Origin: Phycisphaeraceae bacterium | Lineage (GTDB): Bacteria > Planctomycetota > Phycisphaerae > Phycisphaerales > Phycisphaeraceae | Reading direction: 5' to 3' | Length of the DNA: 64,000 bases | Assembly: GCA_029260655.1 (NCBI GenBank) | Contig: JAJDCU010000031.1 | Coordinates: 1 to 64,000, forward strand | Notes under the pieces: model-generated | The model's input: the letters and a program-made list of their open reading frames with translations, nothing else | Told to the model about the DNA's origin: nothing | Databases searched by the model: none | Shown here: in pieces, positions 8,466 to 17,046 of the stretch | Position numbering within the stretch: the stretch's first letter is position 1 | How the letters are laid out: every line of letters begins with the position of its first letter | Made by a program: the position numbers and the translations under genes

Positions 8466-8494
8466 TTGTCAATCCATGGGCTACCCGCTAGCCT
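8466..8494 (+). promoter_or_regulatory. Possible gcvT promoter
   Basis: TTGTCA (8466-8471) and TAGCCT (8489-8494) are separated by 17 bases. The implied start site near 8500 coincides with the alternative GTG start at 8498, which favours translation from the ATG at 8543. The -10 box is poor, so this is tentative. Confidence 0.35.
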
Positions 8495-8542
8495 GACGTG
8501 ATTGATCGACCGGCCCCCGCTCACAAGGTGCCCAATCCACGC

Positions 8543-9667
8543 ATGGAACAAGAAGCCCCCACGCTCCTAGAAACTCCCTTCCACCGATTCCACCAGGAGC
8601 ACGGCGCGAACCTGATCGACTTCGCCGGCTGGGAGATGCCCATCCGCTACGGCTCGATCATGGAGGAGCACAAGCAGGTCCGCAACGCCGGCGGGCTGTT
8701 CGACGTCTCGCACATGGGGCGTATCTACTTCTCCGGCCGCCACGCCAGACGGTTCCTCGAGCGTCTGCTTACCCGCCGGGTCAGCGACATGAAGGAAAAC
8801 ACCTGCCGGTACAGCCTTATCTGCAACGAAGAGGGCGGGGTGAAGGACGATGTGCTGATCTACCGCTTTTCAGATAAGTGGCTGCTGGTCGTCAACGCAT
8901 CGAATCGCGCCAAGCTGCTGGATCACTTCGAGCAGATCCAAGGCGAATTGAAGGTGAAGATCGATGACCAGACCGAGTCCACCGCGATGGTTGCTGTTCA
9001 GGGCCCGAAGGTGATGGACATCATCGGCCAGTTCTCCAGCGAGGTCCCATCGCTGAAGCGCTACAGTTTCTGCCAGAAGAACCTGATGATCCTCAAGATG
9101 GTCATCAGCCGGACGGGCTACACCGGGGAAGACGGCGTCGAGGTGATCCTCCCGGCGAAGATGGCGGACATGGCGGTGAAGCTGCTGCTTAAGGACAAGG
9201 GCGAGTCGGCCGCGATCAAGCCCACGGGGCTGGGGGCACGCGACACGCTCCGCATCGAGGCGGCGATGCCTTTGTACGGCCACGAGCTGGACGAAGACAC
9301 CGACCCCTTCGAGGCCGGGCTCGATTTCGCAGTCAATCTCGACAAAGACCAGGACGACAACGGCGAGACGTTCATCGGGCAAGAGGCGCTCAAAGAGATC
9401 AAGGCCCAAGGCCCGCGGCGCCAGCTCATCGGCATCCGCATGCAGGGCCGACGCACCCCCCGCCAGGGCAACGCGATCTACAGCGATGGCACGCAACTGG
9501 GCGCCGTCACCTCCGGCTGCCTCTCGCCGACCCTCGGCCACCCGATCGCGATGGCCTACGTCACACCGGGCTCCTGCTCGATCGGCGACCCCGTCACACT
9601 CGCCGCCGGCTCCAGCCGCGTCGAGGGCGAAATCATCGCCCTGCCGTTTTATAAGCGCGCGAAGTAG
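8543..9667 (+). CDS. gcvT: Glycine cleavage system aminomethyltransferase (T protein)
   Basis: GcvT takes the aminomethyl group from the lipoylated H protein and passes the methylene to tetrahydrofolate, releasing ammonia. The 374-residue product shows FHRFHQEHGANLIDFAGWEMPIRYGSIMEEHKQVRNAGGLFDVSHMGR, then FSRTGYTGEDGVEV-like ISRTGYTGEDGVEVILP and the GLGARDTLRIEAAMPLYGHELDEDTDPFEAGL block, all GcvT signatures. The C-terminal barrel contains GCLSPTLGHPIAMAYV. An upstream GTG at 8498 would add 15 residues, but lies at the likely transcription start. No gcvH or gcvP is in the window. Confidence 0.95.
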   Translation: MEQEAPTLLETPFHRFHQEHGANLIDFAGWEMPIRYGSIMEEHKQVRNAGGLFDVSHMGRIYFSGRHARRFLERLLTRRVSDMKENTCRYSLICNEEGGVKDDVLIYRFSDKWLLVVNASNRAKLLDHFEQIQGELKVKIDDQTESTAMVAVQGPKVMDIIGQFSSEVPSLKRYSFCQKNLMILKMVISRTGYTGEDGVEVILPAKMADMAVKLLLKDKGESAAIKPTGLGARDTLRIEAAMPLYGHELDEDTDPFEAGLDFAVNLDKDQDDNGETFIGQEALKEIKAQGPRRQLIGIRMQGRRTPRQGNAIYSDGTQLGAVTSGCLSPTLGHPIAMAYVTPGSCSIGDPVTLAAGSSRVEGEIIALPFYKRAK

Positions 9668-9694
9668 CTTTCGCCAGCACCGTCCGAGGCGCGG

Positions 9695-10249
9695 ATGAGC
9701 GAACTACAGACATTACAACTCGATCAGAATGAGGACGATGACACAGCGTTTCTCGATATCGTGCAGTGTTCCGTTCTAGGCACCGCACGCCTGGTCCGCC
9801 CGAAAATATTACACCTCATCCATATCGACCATAAATGGCGGCGCTTCTCCGGCAAACTCCTCGGTGCGGTCGGTGTCCGCAAGCCCGAACTGACCGTCCC
9901 GCCCTTCAACCCTCATCGGGTCTTAAGCGAGCGTGTATTCGAGATGGCTGATGACGCCAGAGGAATAGCACTGGCAAACGTCCCACCGCTGCACGCCTCC
10001 CGCGGAAGCGAAGAAAATACGCGTGTTCGTTTAAGGACGATCTACGACTCGGCCGTCATCGCCTGGTACAGCGGACGGTCGGGCGTTAATAGCCGTGCCG
10101 CGCTGATGATCTACACTCTTAGTGGCTACGAGCCTGCAACGTGGTACGCGGGCTTCGAAAAAAGAGAAAAGTGGGAAGTCGTACACCGTTCCGGCGTCAG
10201 CGAACAAGAGTTTTCAGAGATTCTCGCTCAGGGTTCAGACGTCAAGTGA
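9695..10249 (+). CDS. Hypothetical protein, 184 residues
   Basis: I do not recognise this protein. It has no signal peptide and no membrane segment, an acidic N-terminus (LQLDQNEDDDTAFLDI), and an aromatic C-terminal half (AVIAWYSGRSG, YTLSGYEPATWYAGFEKREKW). A GAGG sequence five bases upstream of the ATG supports the start. It follows gcvT by 27 bases on the same strand and ends 24 bases before the convergent sigma factor gene. It uses more A/T-rich codons than its neighbours, so it could be a lineage-specific or acquired gene. Confidence 0.6.
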   Translation: MSELQTLQLDQNEDDDTAFLDIVQCSVLGTARLVRPKILHLIHIDHKWRRFSGKLLGAVGVRKPELTVPPFNPHRVLSERVFEMADDARGIALANVPPLHASRGSEENTRVRLRTIYDSAVIAWYSGRSGVNSRAALMIYTLSGYEPATWYAGFEKREKWEVVHRSGVSEQEFSEILAQGSDVK

Positions 10250-10273
10250 GGATTGGATGTCCGTACACGCTCG

Positions 10274-11158
10274 TCACGCCGAGCGGCGTTCGTCGACTTC
10301 CATTTTGGCTCGAGCGGCGGCCAGTGGGCGGTCGCTGTTGAGCCGGGCGTTGAGTTTACGCAGGGCCTCGGCCTCGATCTGACGGACGCGCTCGCGGGTG
10401 AGACCGACGTGCTTGCCGATCTCTTTAAGGGTCAGCGGTTCTTCGCCTTCCAATCCGTAACGGAGGCGCAGGATCTTCGCCTCTCGGTCGTCGATAGCAT
10501 CGAGGAGGATGGCGATGGTCGCCAGGTCGTCGTCGAGCAGGACCTGCTCATCGGGGCCCAGTGTTTTTTCATCGCCGAGCATCTCTGCCAGCGAGGGCGC
10601 TTCGCCGTCGGCGCCGCTGCCGCCGGTCTGGGCGGGCCTTTGAAAAGCGCGGACGGCCTTGTGGATGATCCGGACCTTCTTGGCGGGCAGTTCCATCCGT
10701 TCGGCCAGTTCCTGGATGTGGGGCTGTCGGCCCAGTTCCTCTTCCAGGTCACGCGAAGCACGCTTCCACTTGGCGATCAGCTCGACCATGTAGGCCGGGA
10801 TATGGATCGGCTGGACGGCGTTGATCAGGGCGCGCTTGATCCCCTGCTTGATCCACCACGTGCCGTAGGTCGAAAACCTCGCGCCCATGTCGGGGTTAAA
10901 ACCCTCGACCGCCTTCATCAGCCCGATGTTGCCTTCCTCGATCAGGTCGGTCAACGGCAGGCCGCGGTTCATGTAGCGCTTGGCGATCGAGACGACCAGG
11001 CGCAGGTTGGACCTGACCATGTGCTCGCGCGAGGCCATGCAGTCCCGCTCGATGATGTTGCGGCACAGTTCTTTTTCCTGGTCCGCCGTCAGCAAGGGGG
11101 ATTCGTCGATCTGCTTGAGGTAGATCTCCAGCCCGCTCTTGACACGTTTGCTCGCCAT
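10274..11158 (-). CDS. RNA polymerase sigma-70 factor (RpoD-like, lacks region 1.1)
   Basis: The 294-residue product has sigma region 1.2 (SGLEIYLKQIDESPLLTADQEKEL), region 2 (LRLVVSIAKRYMNRGLPLTDLIEEGNIGLMKAVEGFNPDMGARFSTYGTWWIKQGIKRAL), a region 3 and region 4 (LTLKEIGKHVGLTRERVRQIEAEALRKL). Region 2.4/3.0 reads WWIKQGIKRALINAVQPIHIPAYMVELI. It is shorter than housekeeping RpoD, lacks region 1.1, and so fits a group 2 or planctomycete multi-copy primary-like sigma factor. The ATG at 11158 is chosen because region 1.2 starts near residue 8; the upstream extension is proline-rich and unconserved. It is divergent from the GT9 gene, with inverted repeats between them. Confidence 0.9.
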   Translation of the reverse strand: MASKRVKSGLEIYLKQIDESPLLTADQEKELCRNIIERDCMASREHMVRSNLRLVVSIAKRYMNRGLPLTDLIEEGNIGLMKAVEGFNPDMGARFSTYGTWWIKQGIKRALINAVQPIHIPAYMVELIAKWKRASRDLEEELGRQPHIQELAERMELPAKKVRIIHKAVRAFQRPAQTGGSGADGEAPSLAEMLGDEKTLGPDEQVLLDDDLATIAILLDAIDDREAKILRLRYGLEGEEPLTLKEIGKHVGLTRERVRQIEAEALRKLNARLNSDRPLAAARAKMEVDERRSA

Positions 11159-11270
11159 TACCGTGTTTCCGCCGAGGTTCCGGGGTACTTCCGGGGTGCT
11201 CCCGGGGGCTGGCGGGCGCAGCCCCAAACAAGCTGGGGTCTTTCACGCCGCTCCGTGGCTAGCGTCGGCG

Positions 11271-11321
11271 TGATAAGCCCACCGCTTAAGGCTTATCAGA
11301 GCCAGAGCCCAAGGCTGGGCT
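11271..11321. promoter_or_regulatory. Two inverted repeats between divergent sigma factor and GT9 genes
   Basis: TGATAAGCC (11271-11279) and GGCTTATCA (11290-11298) form a perfect 9-bp inverted repeat with a 10-base spacer. A second hairpin, AGCCCA (11306-11311) and TGGGCT (11316-11321), follows. They lie in the divergent promoter region and could be an operator or RNA hairpins. Confidence 0.45.
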
Positions 11322-11409
11322 ATTATCGGATGTGCCATGCGTCACAGACGGGCGTTAAGATAGCCGTACACGGCTTAACCGGCCCCGCTGAGCTCCTGGC
11401 AGAACCCCG

Positions 11410-12291
11410 ATGAACGTCATCTTCCACTACGGCGCCCTAGGGGACTTCGTGCTGACGCTGCCGCTGCTGCGCAGCCTGACGGGGCCAACGACCCTGGTGA
11501 CGAGCTGGGCGCGGGCCTCGCTGGCGTCACGGCTCGTGCCCGGGACCACGCCGATGGACATCCAGATGTGGGAGTTCCTCCGCTTGCATACCAAGGGCGG
11601 GCCCACCTCGGTCAGCCCGGCCATCGGCGATCTTTTCAGCCAGGCCCGATCGATCATCAGCTTCATCAGCACCGGGGACGACGACTGGGCCGACAACGTC
11701 GCCCGGCTGGCCCCCGATGCCAAACGGGTATTCATCGACCCCCGGCCTGGCGAAGACTGGGAAGGTCATATCTGCGGCTGGCATCGAGACCAGGCTGCCG
11801 GACAGGGGCTGAAGCTGAACAAGGACAACCGCCCCAAACCCACGGGCGTCAAGGACGGGCCGGTCGTGGTCCACCCCGGCAGCGGCGGGGTCGATAAATG
11901 CTGGCCGGTGGAACGCTTCGAGGCGATGATCGACGGGCTGACCGCGCGCGGTCAATCGGTGGTGCCGCTGTTAGGCGAAGCCGAGGTCGAGCGCTGGCCT
12001 AAGGATGTGCTGGACCGCTGGCGCGATACATACTCCGCCAGGGTCTTCGGTACTTTAGATGAGCTGCACGGCGCGCTGCCCCAGGCCTGTGCGTACGTCG
12101 GCAATGACTCGGGCCCGACCCACCTGGCGGCGCAGATGGGCTTGGCGACCGTCGCACTGTTCGGGCCAACCGACCCGAGGCGCTGGGCGCCCGTGGGGCC
12201 AAACGTCACCGTCCTTGCACCGGAAGCGCCCGCCGCGATGGACTGGCTGGACACCGATGCGGTGGTGGATGCCTGCCCCCAGCCGGGCTAA
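11410..12291 (+). CDS. Glycosyltransferase family 9 (heptosyltransferase-like)
   Basis: The 293-residue product resembles ADP-heptose:LPS heptosyltransferases (WaaC/WaaF fold, GT-B). The N-terminus MNVIFHYGALGDFVLTLPLLRSL is the family's first β-α unit with the GxLGDxVLTLPLL motif. VVVHPGSGGVDKCWP and the C-terminal GNDSGPTHLAAQMGLATVALFGPTDPRRWAPVG are the nucleotide-sugar-binding motifs. It would add a sugar to lipid A core or a similar surface glycan at the inner membrane; the true substrate is unknown. It ends 9 bases before ispH and is likely co-transcribed with it. Confidence 0.88.
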   Translation: MNVIFHYGALGDFVLTLPLLRSLTGPTTLVTSWARASLASRLVPGTTPMDIQMWEFLRLHTKGGPTSVSPAIGDLFSQARSIISFISTGDDDWADNVARLAPDAKRVFIDPRPGEDWEGHICGWHRDQAAGQGLKLNKDNRPKPTGVKDGPVVVHPGSGGVDKCWPVERFEAMIDGLTARGQSVVPLLGEAEVERWPKDVLDRWRDTYSARVFGTLDELHGALPQACAYVGNDSGPTHLAAQMGLATVALFGPTDPRRWAPVGPNVTVLAPEAPAAMDWLDTDAVVDACPQPG

Positions 12292-12300
12292 CATGCATCG

Positions 12301-13254
12301 ATGAAGGTGTTGCTTGCCAACCCGAGAGGATTCTGTGCCGGGGTCGAGATGGCGATCCAGACCGTCGAGCAGGCGGTGCGCATCGTCGGCACCCCCCTGT
12401 ACGTCTATCACGAGATCGTCCACAACCGCCACGTCGTCGAACGCTTTGTCGAGCAGGGCGTGGTATTTGTCGATCATATCGACGACGTGCCGGAGAACTC
12501 CGCCGTCGTCTTCAGCGCCCATGGCGTAAGCCCACAGGTCCGGCAAGACGCCACGGCCCGCGGCTGCACGATGATCGACGCGACCTGCCCGCTGGTCACC
12601 AAGGTCCACATGGAGGCCCTGCGCTACGCCAAACAGGGCTACAACATCCTGCTGATCGGACACGCCGGGCACGACGAGGTCGTCGGGACGGTCGGCGAAG
12701 CGCCCGGCGCGATCACGATCGTTGAATCCCCCGAAGACGTCGCCGCGCTGACGTTCGGCGAGGATGACGGAATCGCCTACCTCACACAGACCACCCTCAG
12801 CGTCGACGACGCCGACCGGATCATCGCCGCGATCCGTCAGCGCTACCCGCATGTGAAGAAGCCGCCGACCGAAGATATCTGCTACGCCACGACCAACCGC
12901 CAGCGCGCCGTGCGAGAATTGTCACCCAGGGCGGACCTGGTGCTGGTGGTCGGCTCACAGAACAGCTCGAACTCGGTAAGGCTAACGGAGATCGCCCAGA
13001 ACGCCGGGACCCGGGGTACCCCCGCTCGCCTGGTCGACGACGCGACCGAGATCGACCCCGCATGGTTCAACGGCGCCAAGACCGTGCTGGTCACCGCCGG
13101 CGCTTCTGCCCCCGAACACCTGGTCCAGCAGATCGTCCGGAAACTCGTCGACGACTTCGCCGGCGAGGTCGAACACGCCACCATCGTCGAGGAAGACATG
13201 AGTTTTAATCTGCCAGTGAGCCTGCGCGTGTTGGCCCAGAGCTCGGCGAAGTGA
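12301..13254 (+). CDS. ispH: 4-hydroxy-3-methylbut-2-enyl diphosphate reductase
   Basis: IspH carries out the last step of the MEP pathway, reducing HMBPP to IPP and DMAPP with a [4Fe-4S] cluster. The three cluster cysteines are visible in NPRGFCAGVEMAIQ (C13), DATCPLVTKVH (near 96) and DICYATTNRQ (near 198). YHEIVHNRHVV, FSAHGVSPQV and GSQNSSNSVRLTE are further family motifs. The 317-residue length is typical. Two other MEP genes, ispD and dxr, are elsewhere in this window. Confidence 0.96.
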   Translation: MKVLLANPRGFCAGVEMAIQTVEQAVRIVGTPLYVYHEIVHNRHVVERFVEQGVVFVDHIDDVPENSAVVFSAHGVSPQVRQDATARGCTMIDATCPLVTKVHMEALRYAKQGYNILLIGHAGHDEVVGTVGEAPGAITIVESPEDVAALTFGEDDGIAYLTQTTLSVDDADRIIAAIRQRYPHVKKPPTEDICYATTNRQRAVRELSPRADLVLVVGSQNSSNSVRLTEIAQNAGTRGTPARLVDDATEIDPAWFNGAKTVLVTAGASAPEHLVQQIVRKLVDDFAGEVEHATIVEEDMSFNLPVSLRVLAQSSAK

Positions 13255-13257
13255 TGC

Positions 13258-13414
13258 AACCGCGAAGGCGCAAAGAGCGCGAAGAAAAGAGAAGTATCCA
13301 CAGATTACGCAGATTAAGAAGAAGGAAGGCTGATTTGAATTCTCTGAAAATCTGCGTCATCTGCGAAATCTGCGGATAAGCCCTCGCCTTCGCGCTCTTC
13401 GCGCCTTCGCGGTT
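13258..13414. repeat. Nested large inverted repeat
   Basis: Outer arms of 27 bases (13258-13284 and 13388-13414; one mismatch) enclose inner arms (13295-13315 TATCCACAGATTACGCAGATT, and 13349-13378, its partly doubled complement). The whole 157-bp block could form a cruciform or a long RNA hairpin. Repeats built on the words CGCGAAGGCGCAAAG and CCACAGATTACGCAG are, from memory, widespread in planctomycete and related genomes. No ORF lies within it. Confidence 0.8.
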
Positions 13415-13460
13415 TTCCTGCTAAACTCAAGTGATCTGCCATCATCAGGAGTAATTATCG

Positions 13461-13901
13461 ATGTCCGACGAAGCCCCGAAGATCATTGTGGACGACGACT
13501 GGAAGGCGCAGGCTCAGGCCGAGAAAGAAAAGCTCGCCGAGCAGGCCCGCGCCGCCAAGGCCGAGAGCGCGTCGGCCGGGGCAGACAGCGGCGCAGCGCC
13601 GGACGGTTCAGGCGCACCCGGGGGCGGGGAACGTCAGATGCCCGCCGCGTCGTTCGAGACACTCATCAGCACCATGACCACGCAGGCGCTGTTCGCCATG
13701 GGTGCGATCCCCGATCCACAGACCGGCCAACGCATGGCCCACATGGACCTCGCCCGCCACCACATCGACATGCTCGCCGTCATCGAAGAGAAAACCAAGG
13801 GCAACCTCTCCAAGGAAGAAGCCGACCTGCTCGCCAACACCGTCTACGAACTACGCAACCGCTACGTCCAACTCACGATGTCGCAGCGCCCGACGGCGTA
13901 A
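13461..13901 (+). CDS. DUF1844 domain protein
   Basis: The 146-residue product has an alanine/glutamate-rich, probably disordered N-terminal third (AQAEKEKLAEQARAAKAES), then the DUF1844 core from about residue 60: SFETLISTMTTQALFAMGAIPDPQTGQRMAHMDLARHHIDMLAVIEEKTKGNLSKEEADLLANTVYELRNRYVQL. The family is helical, widespread and of unknown function. TCAGGAG 12 bases upstream is a usable ribosome binding site. It is followed after 9 bases by the zinc-ribbon membrane protein. Confidence 0.88.
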   Translation: MSDEAPKIIVDDDWKAQAQAEKEKLAEQARAAKAESASAGADSGAAPDGSGAPGGGERQMPAASFETLISTMTTQALFAMGAIPDPQTGQRMAHMDLARHHIDMLAVIEEKTKGNLSKEEADLLANTVYELRNRYVQLTMSQRPTA

Positions 13902-13910
13902 CAGTATCTA

Positions 13911-14462
13911 ATGGAATCCGAGCCATCCCGATATTGTCTTAAGTGCGGCTATGCTTTGGTTGTTGCCACAGACAACAAGTGCCCGGAATGCGGTCAAGCG
14001 TTCCACCCGGACCACCCAATCACGTTCGCCAATAAACCTCCATCACCACAATTGAAGCGATGGGCGATCAGTTTCGCGTGGGCTATTGCTTGTTCTTCGC
14101 CGATCGCTCTTATCTTATTTCTGCTGCCAGAGTCTCTAGTTGAGGATCGAGAAAACCTGATCATGCTTGTATGCCTTGCAATTTTATGTTTGAGTGTCGC
14201 CGCCTATGCCTTTAAATCATCAAGTTTCATTTCATTACTCGGTGTGGCAATCGGCGTATTCTGGGGTTTTCTCAATACTCTTAACGTGGCAATCTCTATC
14301 CAGAACCAGAGAATATCTGGTACGAATTGGCCGATATTTCTTCTCATGCTTGTTGTTTTACCAGCGGCGGCAATGTTGCTTGCCTCGCCAATTTGGCTAT
14401 TCAGATACAGAATATTGGCACGGCAGCGTAAGAGGATTCTGGAACAGCACGCCGCCGCCTAG
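13911..14462 (+). CDS. Zinc-ribbon membrane protein
   Basis: The N-terminus YCLKCGYALVVATDNKCPECGQAF is a CxxC...CxxC zinc ribbon of the type found on many planctomycete membrane proteins. Residues about 47-70, 80-98, 104-128 and 136-160 are hydrophobic, giving about four transmembrane helices, with a basic C-terminus (RYRILARQRKRILEQH). The function is unknown. The gene is clearly more A/T-rich than its neighbours. A second protein with the same ribbon plus membrane plan is at 47208. Confidence 0.75.
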   Translation: MESEPSRYCLKCGYALVVATDNKCPECGQAFHPDHPITFANKPPSPQLKRWAISFAWAIACSSPIALILFLLPESLVEDRENLIMLVCLAILCLSVAAYAFKSSSFISLLGVAIGVFWGFLNTLNVAISIQNQRISGTNWPIFLLMLVVLPAAAMLLASPIWLFRYRILARQRKRILEQHAAA

Positions 14463-14484
14463 ATCAGAATAGATCGGGCCAGCC

Positions 14485-15231
14485 TCACTTCTTCGGCTTA
14501 AACATCCTAAACAGCTTCTTGATCGGGTCGTAGTACTCATCGACGACTCGCTCCTTGAGGGGAATGATGGCGTTGTCGGTGAGGGTGATGTGTTCGGGGC
14601 AGACCTTGGTGCAGCACTTGGTGATGTTGCAGTAGCCCAGGCCGTTGTCGTCTTTTAGGTCCGCCAGGCGGTCTTCGGTGTCAAGGGGGTGCATCTCAAG
14701 GGCGGCGGTGTAGGCGATGAACCTTGGGCCGATGAATGTTTCGTGCTTGTGGTGGTCGCGCAGGACGTGGCAGACGTTCTGGCAGAGGAAGCACTCGATG
14801 CACTTGCGGAACTCCTGCACGCGGTCGACGTCGTCCTGCACCATCCGCCAGGTGCCGTCCTCGGCGTCGGGCTTGCGGGGCTTGAATTTCTTGATCTTTG
14901 TCTTGATTTCGAAGTTCCAACTGACATCGCAGACAAGATCGCGGATCAGGGGGAAGGCCTGCATAGGTTCGATGGTGACCGGCTGATCGGTGGGCAGGTC
15001 TTCCATCCGGGTCATGCACATCAACCTGGGCATGCCGTTGACCTCGGCGGAGCATGAGCCGCACTTGCCGGCCTTACAGTTCCATCGGCAGGCGAGATCC
15101 GGAGCGCTCTCGGCCTGGATCTGATGCACGGCGTCCAGGACAACCATGCCCTCGGTGACATCGGTCTGGTAGTCCGTAAACTGGCCGCCGTCCTTGTTCC
15201 CGCGCCAGACCTTGAAAGTAACCTGGGGCAT
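14485..15231 (-). CDS. sdhB: Succinate dehydrogenase iron-sulfur subunit
   Basis: SdhB carries electrons from the FAD of SdhA to the membrane subunit through three Fe-S clusters. The 248-residue product has the plant-type [2Fe-2S] cysteines in CRWNCKAGKCGSCSAEVNG...LMC, and ferredoxin-type cysteines in CIECFLCQNVCHVLR and CNITKCCTKVCPEHI. The ATG overlaps the sdhA stop by one base (TAATG), so translation is coupled. It is the last gene of the sdhC-A-B operon. Confidence 0.95.
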   Translation of the reverse strand: MPQVTFKVWRGNKDGGQFTDYQTDVTEGMVVLDAVHQIQAESAPDLACRWNCKAGKCGSCSAEVNGMPRLMCMTRMEDLPTDQPVTIEPMQAFPLIRDLVCDVSWNFEIKTKIKKFKPRKPDAEDGTWRMVQDDVDRVQEFRKCIECFLCQNVCHVLRDHHKHETFIGPRFIAYTAALEMHPLDTEDRLADLKDDNGLGYCNITKCCTKVCPEHITLTDNAIIPLKERVVDEYYDPIKKLFRMFKPKK

Positions 15232-17045
15232 TACTTGTTCTCCTCGATGATCTGCGCCAGGTCTTCACGGATCGGCGGGATGGGCACCCGTTCGATCTGC
15301 ATCGCGCCGTCCGGTCCTTTGCGGACGACATTGTTGAGCTTGGCTTCCTGCTCGTCCTTGTCCGGGTGATCCAGCCGGGTGTGTGCGCCCCGGCTTTCTT
15401 TTCGCAGAAGCGCCGAACGCGCGGTGGCCTCGGAGACTGTCAGAAGGTTCTTAAGATCCAGCGCCGTGTGCCAGCCGGGGTTGTAGTCGCGGTTGACATC
15501 GGCGGAGGCGTGTTCGGCACGGGCCTTGTACTTCTCAAGCTCGCCCAGCGCCTCGTTCAGCTCGTTTTCTTCGCGGACGATCCCGACCTTGTCCTGCATC
15601 ATCACCTGCAGGTCGCTCTGGATCGTGAACGGGTTTTCGGCCTTGTCGCCGCGGTCGAACGGGGCCTCGGCCCAGTTGGCGATTTTGTTGACCTGGTCGT
15701 TGTTGATTTGGCCGGCGCTGTTTTCCTTGGCGTATTTAGTGGCGTATTCACCGGCCCGTTTGCCGAAGACTACAAGATCGCTTAGCGAGTTGCCGCCGAG
15801 GCGGTTCGCGCCGTGCAGGCCTGCGGCACATTCACCGGCGGCGAAGAGGCCGGGGACAGTGGACATCTGGGTTTCGGCATCAACACGGATCCCGCCCATG
15901 ACGTAGTGCGTCGTCGGGCCGATCTCCATCGGCTCCTTGGTGATGTCCAAACCAGCCAATTCCTTGAACTGATGGTACATGCTCGGCAGCTTCTTCTTGA
16001 TGTGGCCCTCGGCGTCCTTGATGTGCTCTTTGATCCATGCGATGTCGAGGAAGACGCCGCCGTGCGGAGAGCCCCGGCCCTCTTTGACCTCGCGGACGAT
16101 ACAGCGGGCTACGTGGTCGCGGGTCAACAACTCGGGGGGGCGACGTGCGCTCTTGTCGCCGGTGACGTACCGCCAGCCCTCTTCCTCGTTGTCGGAGGTC
16201 GAGCTGGTGTACGCGTCGGGGATGTCGTCGAACATGAACCGCCGGCCCTCACTGTTGGTGAGGATCCCGCCCTCGCCGCGGACGCCCTCGGTGACGAGGA
16301 TGCCGCGCACGCTCGGGGGCCAGACCATCCCGGTGGGGTGGAACTGGATGAACTCCATGTCGATCAGGTCGGCGCCGGCTTCGTAGGCGAGGGCCTGGCC
16401 GTCGCCGGTGTATTCCCAACTGTTGCTGGTGATCTTGAACGCCCGACCGATCCCGCCGGTCGCCATGACGACGGCCTTGGCTTTGAAGACGATGAACCGC
16501 CCGTGCTCGCGCTCGTAGGCAAAGGCCCCGACGACCCGGCCGCCTTCCATGAGCAGCTCGACGACGGTGACTTCCATGTGGACCTTGATGCCCTGGTGGA
16601 TGCCGTGGTCCTGGAGCGTGCGGATCATTTCAAGGCCCGTGCGGTCGCCGACGTGGGCGAGCCTTGGGTACTTGTGTCCGCCGAAGTTCCGCTGGAGGAT
16701 CTTGCCGTCCTTGGTGCGGTCCATGACGGCGCCCCAGGCCTCGAGCTCATTGACCCGGTCGGGGGATTCCTTGGCGTGAAGCTCGGCCATCCGCCAGTTG
16801 TTCAGGTACTGCCCGCCGCGCATGGTGTCGGCGAAGTGGGTGGACCAGCTATCGCGGTCATCGACGTTGCCCAGCGCTGCGGCCATGCCGCCCTCGGCCA
16901 TGACGGTGTGGGCCTTGCCTAAGAGCGACTTGCAGATCAGCCCGCAGGTCACCCCGCTGCCGGAGGCTTCGATCGCCGCACGCAATCCCGCGCCGCCTGC
17001 GCCAATCACCAACACGTCGTATTCATGGGTCGTGAACTCACGCAT
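15231..17045 (-). CDS. sdhA: Succinate dehydrogenase flavoprotein subunit
   Basis: SdhA oxidises succinate to fumarate with covalently bound FAD. The 604-residue product has the Rossmann FAD-binding motif VLVIGAGGAGLRAAIEA near residue 12, the SLLGKAHTVMAEGGMAA region with the FAD-attachment His (AHTVMAEGG), HPTGMVWPPSVRGILVTEGVRGEGG as substrate-binding segment, and GLFAAGECAAGLHGANRLGGNSLSDLVVFGKRAG near residue 400. It starts one base after the membrane-subunit stop. Its product, fumarate, is used by the fumC product encoded at 50874. Confidence 0.96.
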   Translation of the reverse strand: MREFTTHEYDVLVIGAGGAGLRAAIEASGSGVTCGLICKSLLGKAHTVMAEGGMAAALGNVDDRDSWSTHFADTMRGGQYLNNWRMAELHAKESPDRVNELEAWGAVMDRTKDGKILQRNFGGHKYPRLAHVGDRTGLEMIRTLQDHGIHQGIKVHMEVTVVELLMEGGRVVGAFAYEREHGRFIVFKAKAVVMATGGIGRAFKITSNSWEYTGDGQALAYEAGADLIDMEFIQFHPTGMVWPPSVRGILVTEGVRGEGGILTNSEGRRFMFDDIPDAYTSSTSDNEEEGWRYVTGDKSARRPPELLTRDHVARCIVREVKEGRGSPHGGVFLDIAWIKEHIKDAEGHIKKKLPSMYHQFKELAGLDITKEPMEIGPTTHYVMGGIRVDAETQMSTVPGLFAAGECAAGLHGANRLGGNSLSDLVVFGKRAGEYATKYAKENSAGQINNDQVNKIANWAEAPFDRGDKAENPFTIQSDLQVMMQDKVGIVREENELNEALGELEKYKARAEHASADVNRDYNPGWHTALDLKNLLTVSEATARSALLRKESRGAHTRLDHPDKDEQEAKLNNVVRKGPDGAMQIERVPIPPIREDLAQIIEENK

Positions 17046-17046
17046 A

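Noticed and set aside
15813-16922. Long plus-strand frame opposite sdhA
   Set aside because: sdhA is unambiguous on the other strand; the frame shows no domain and is a codon-bias shadow.
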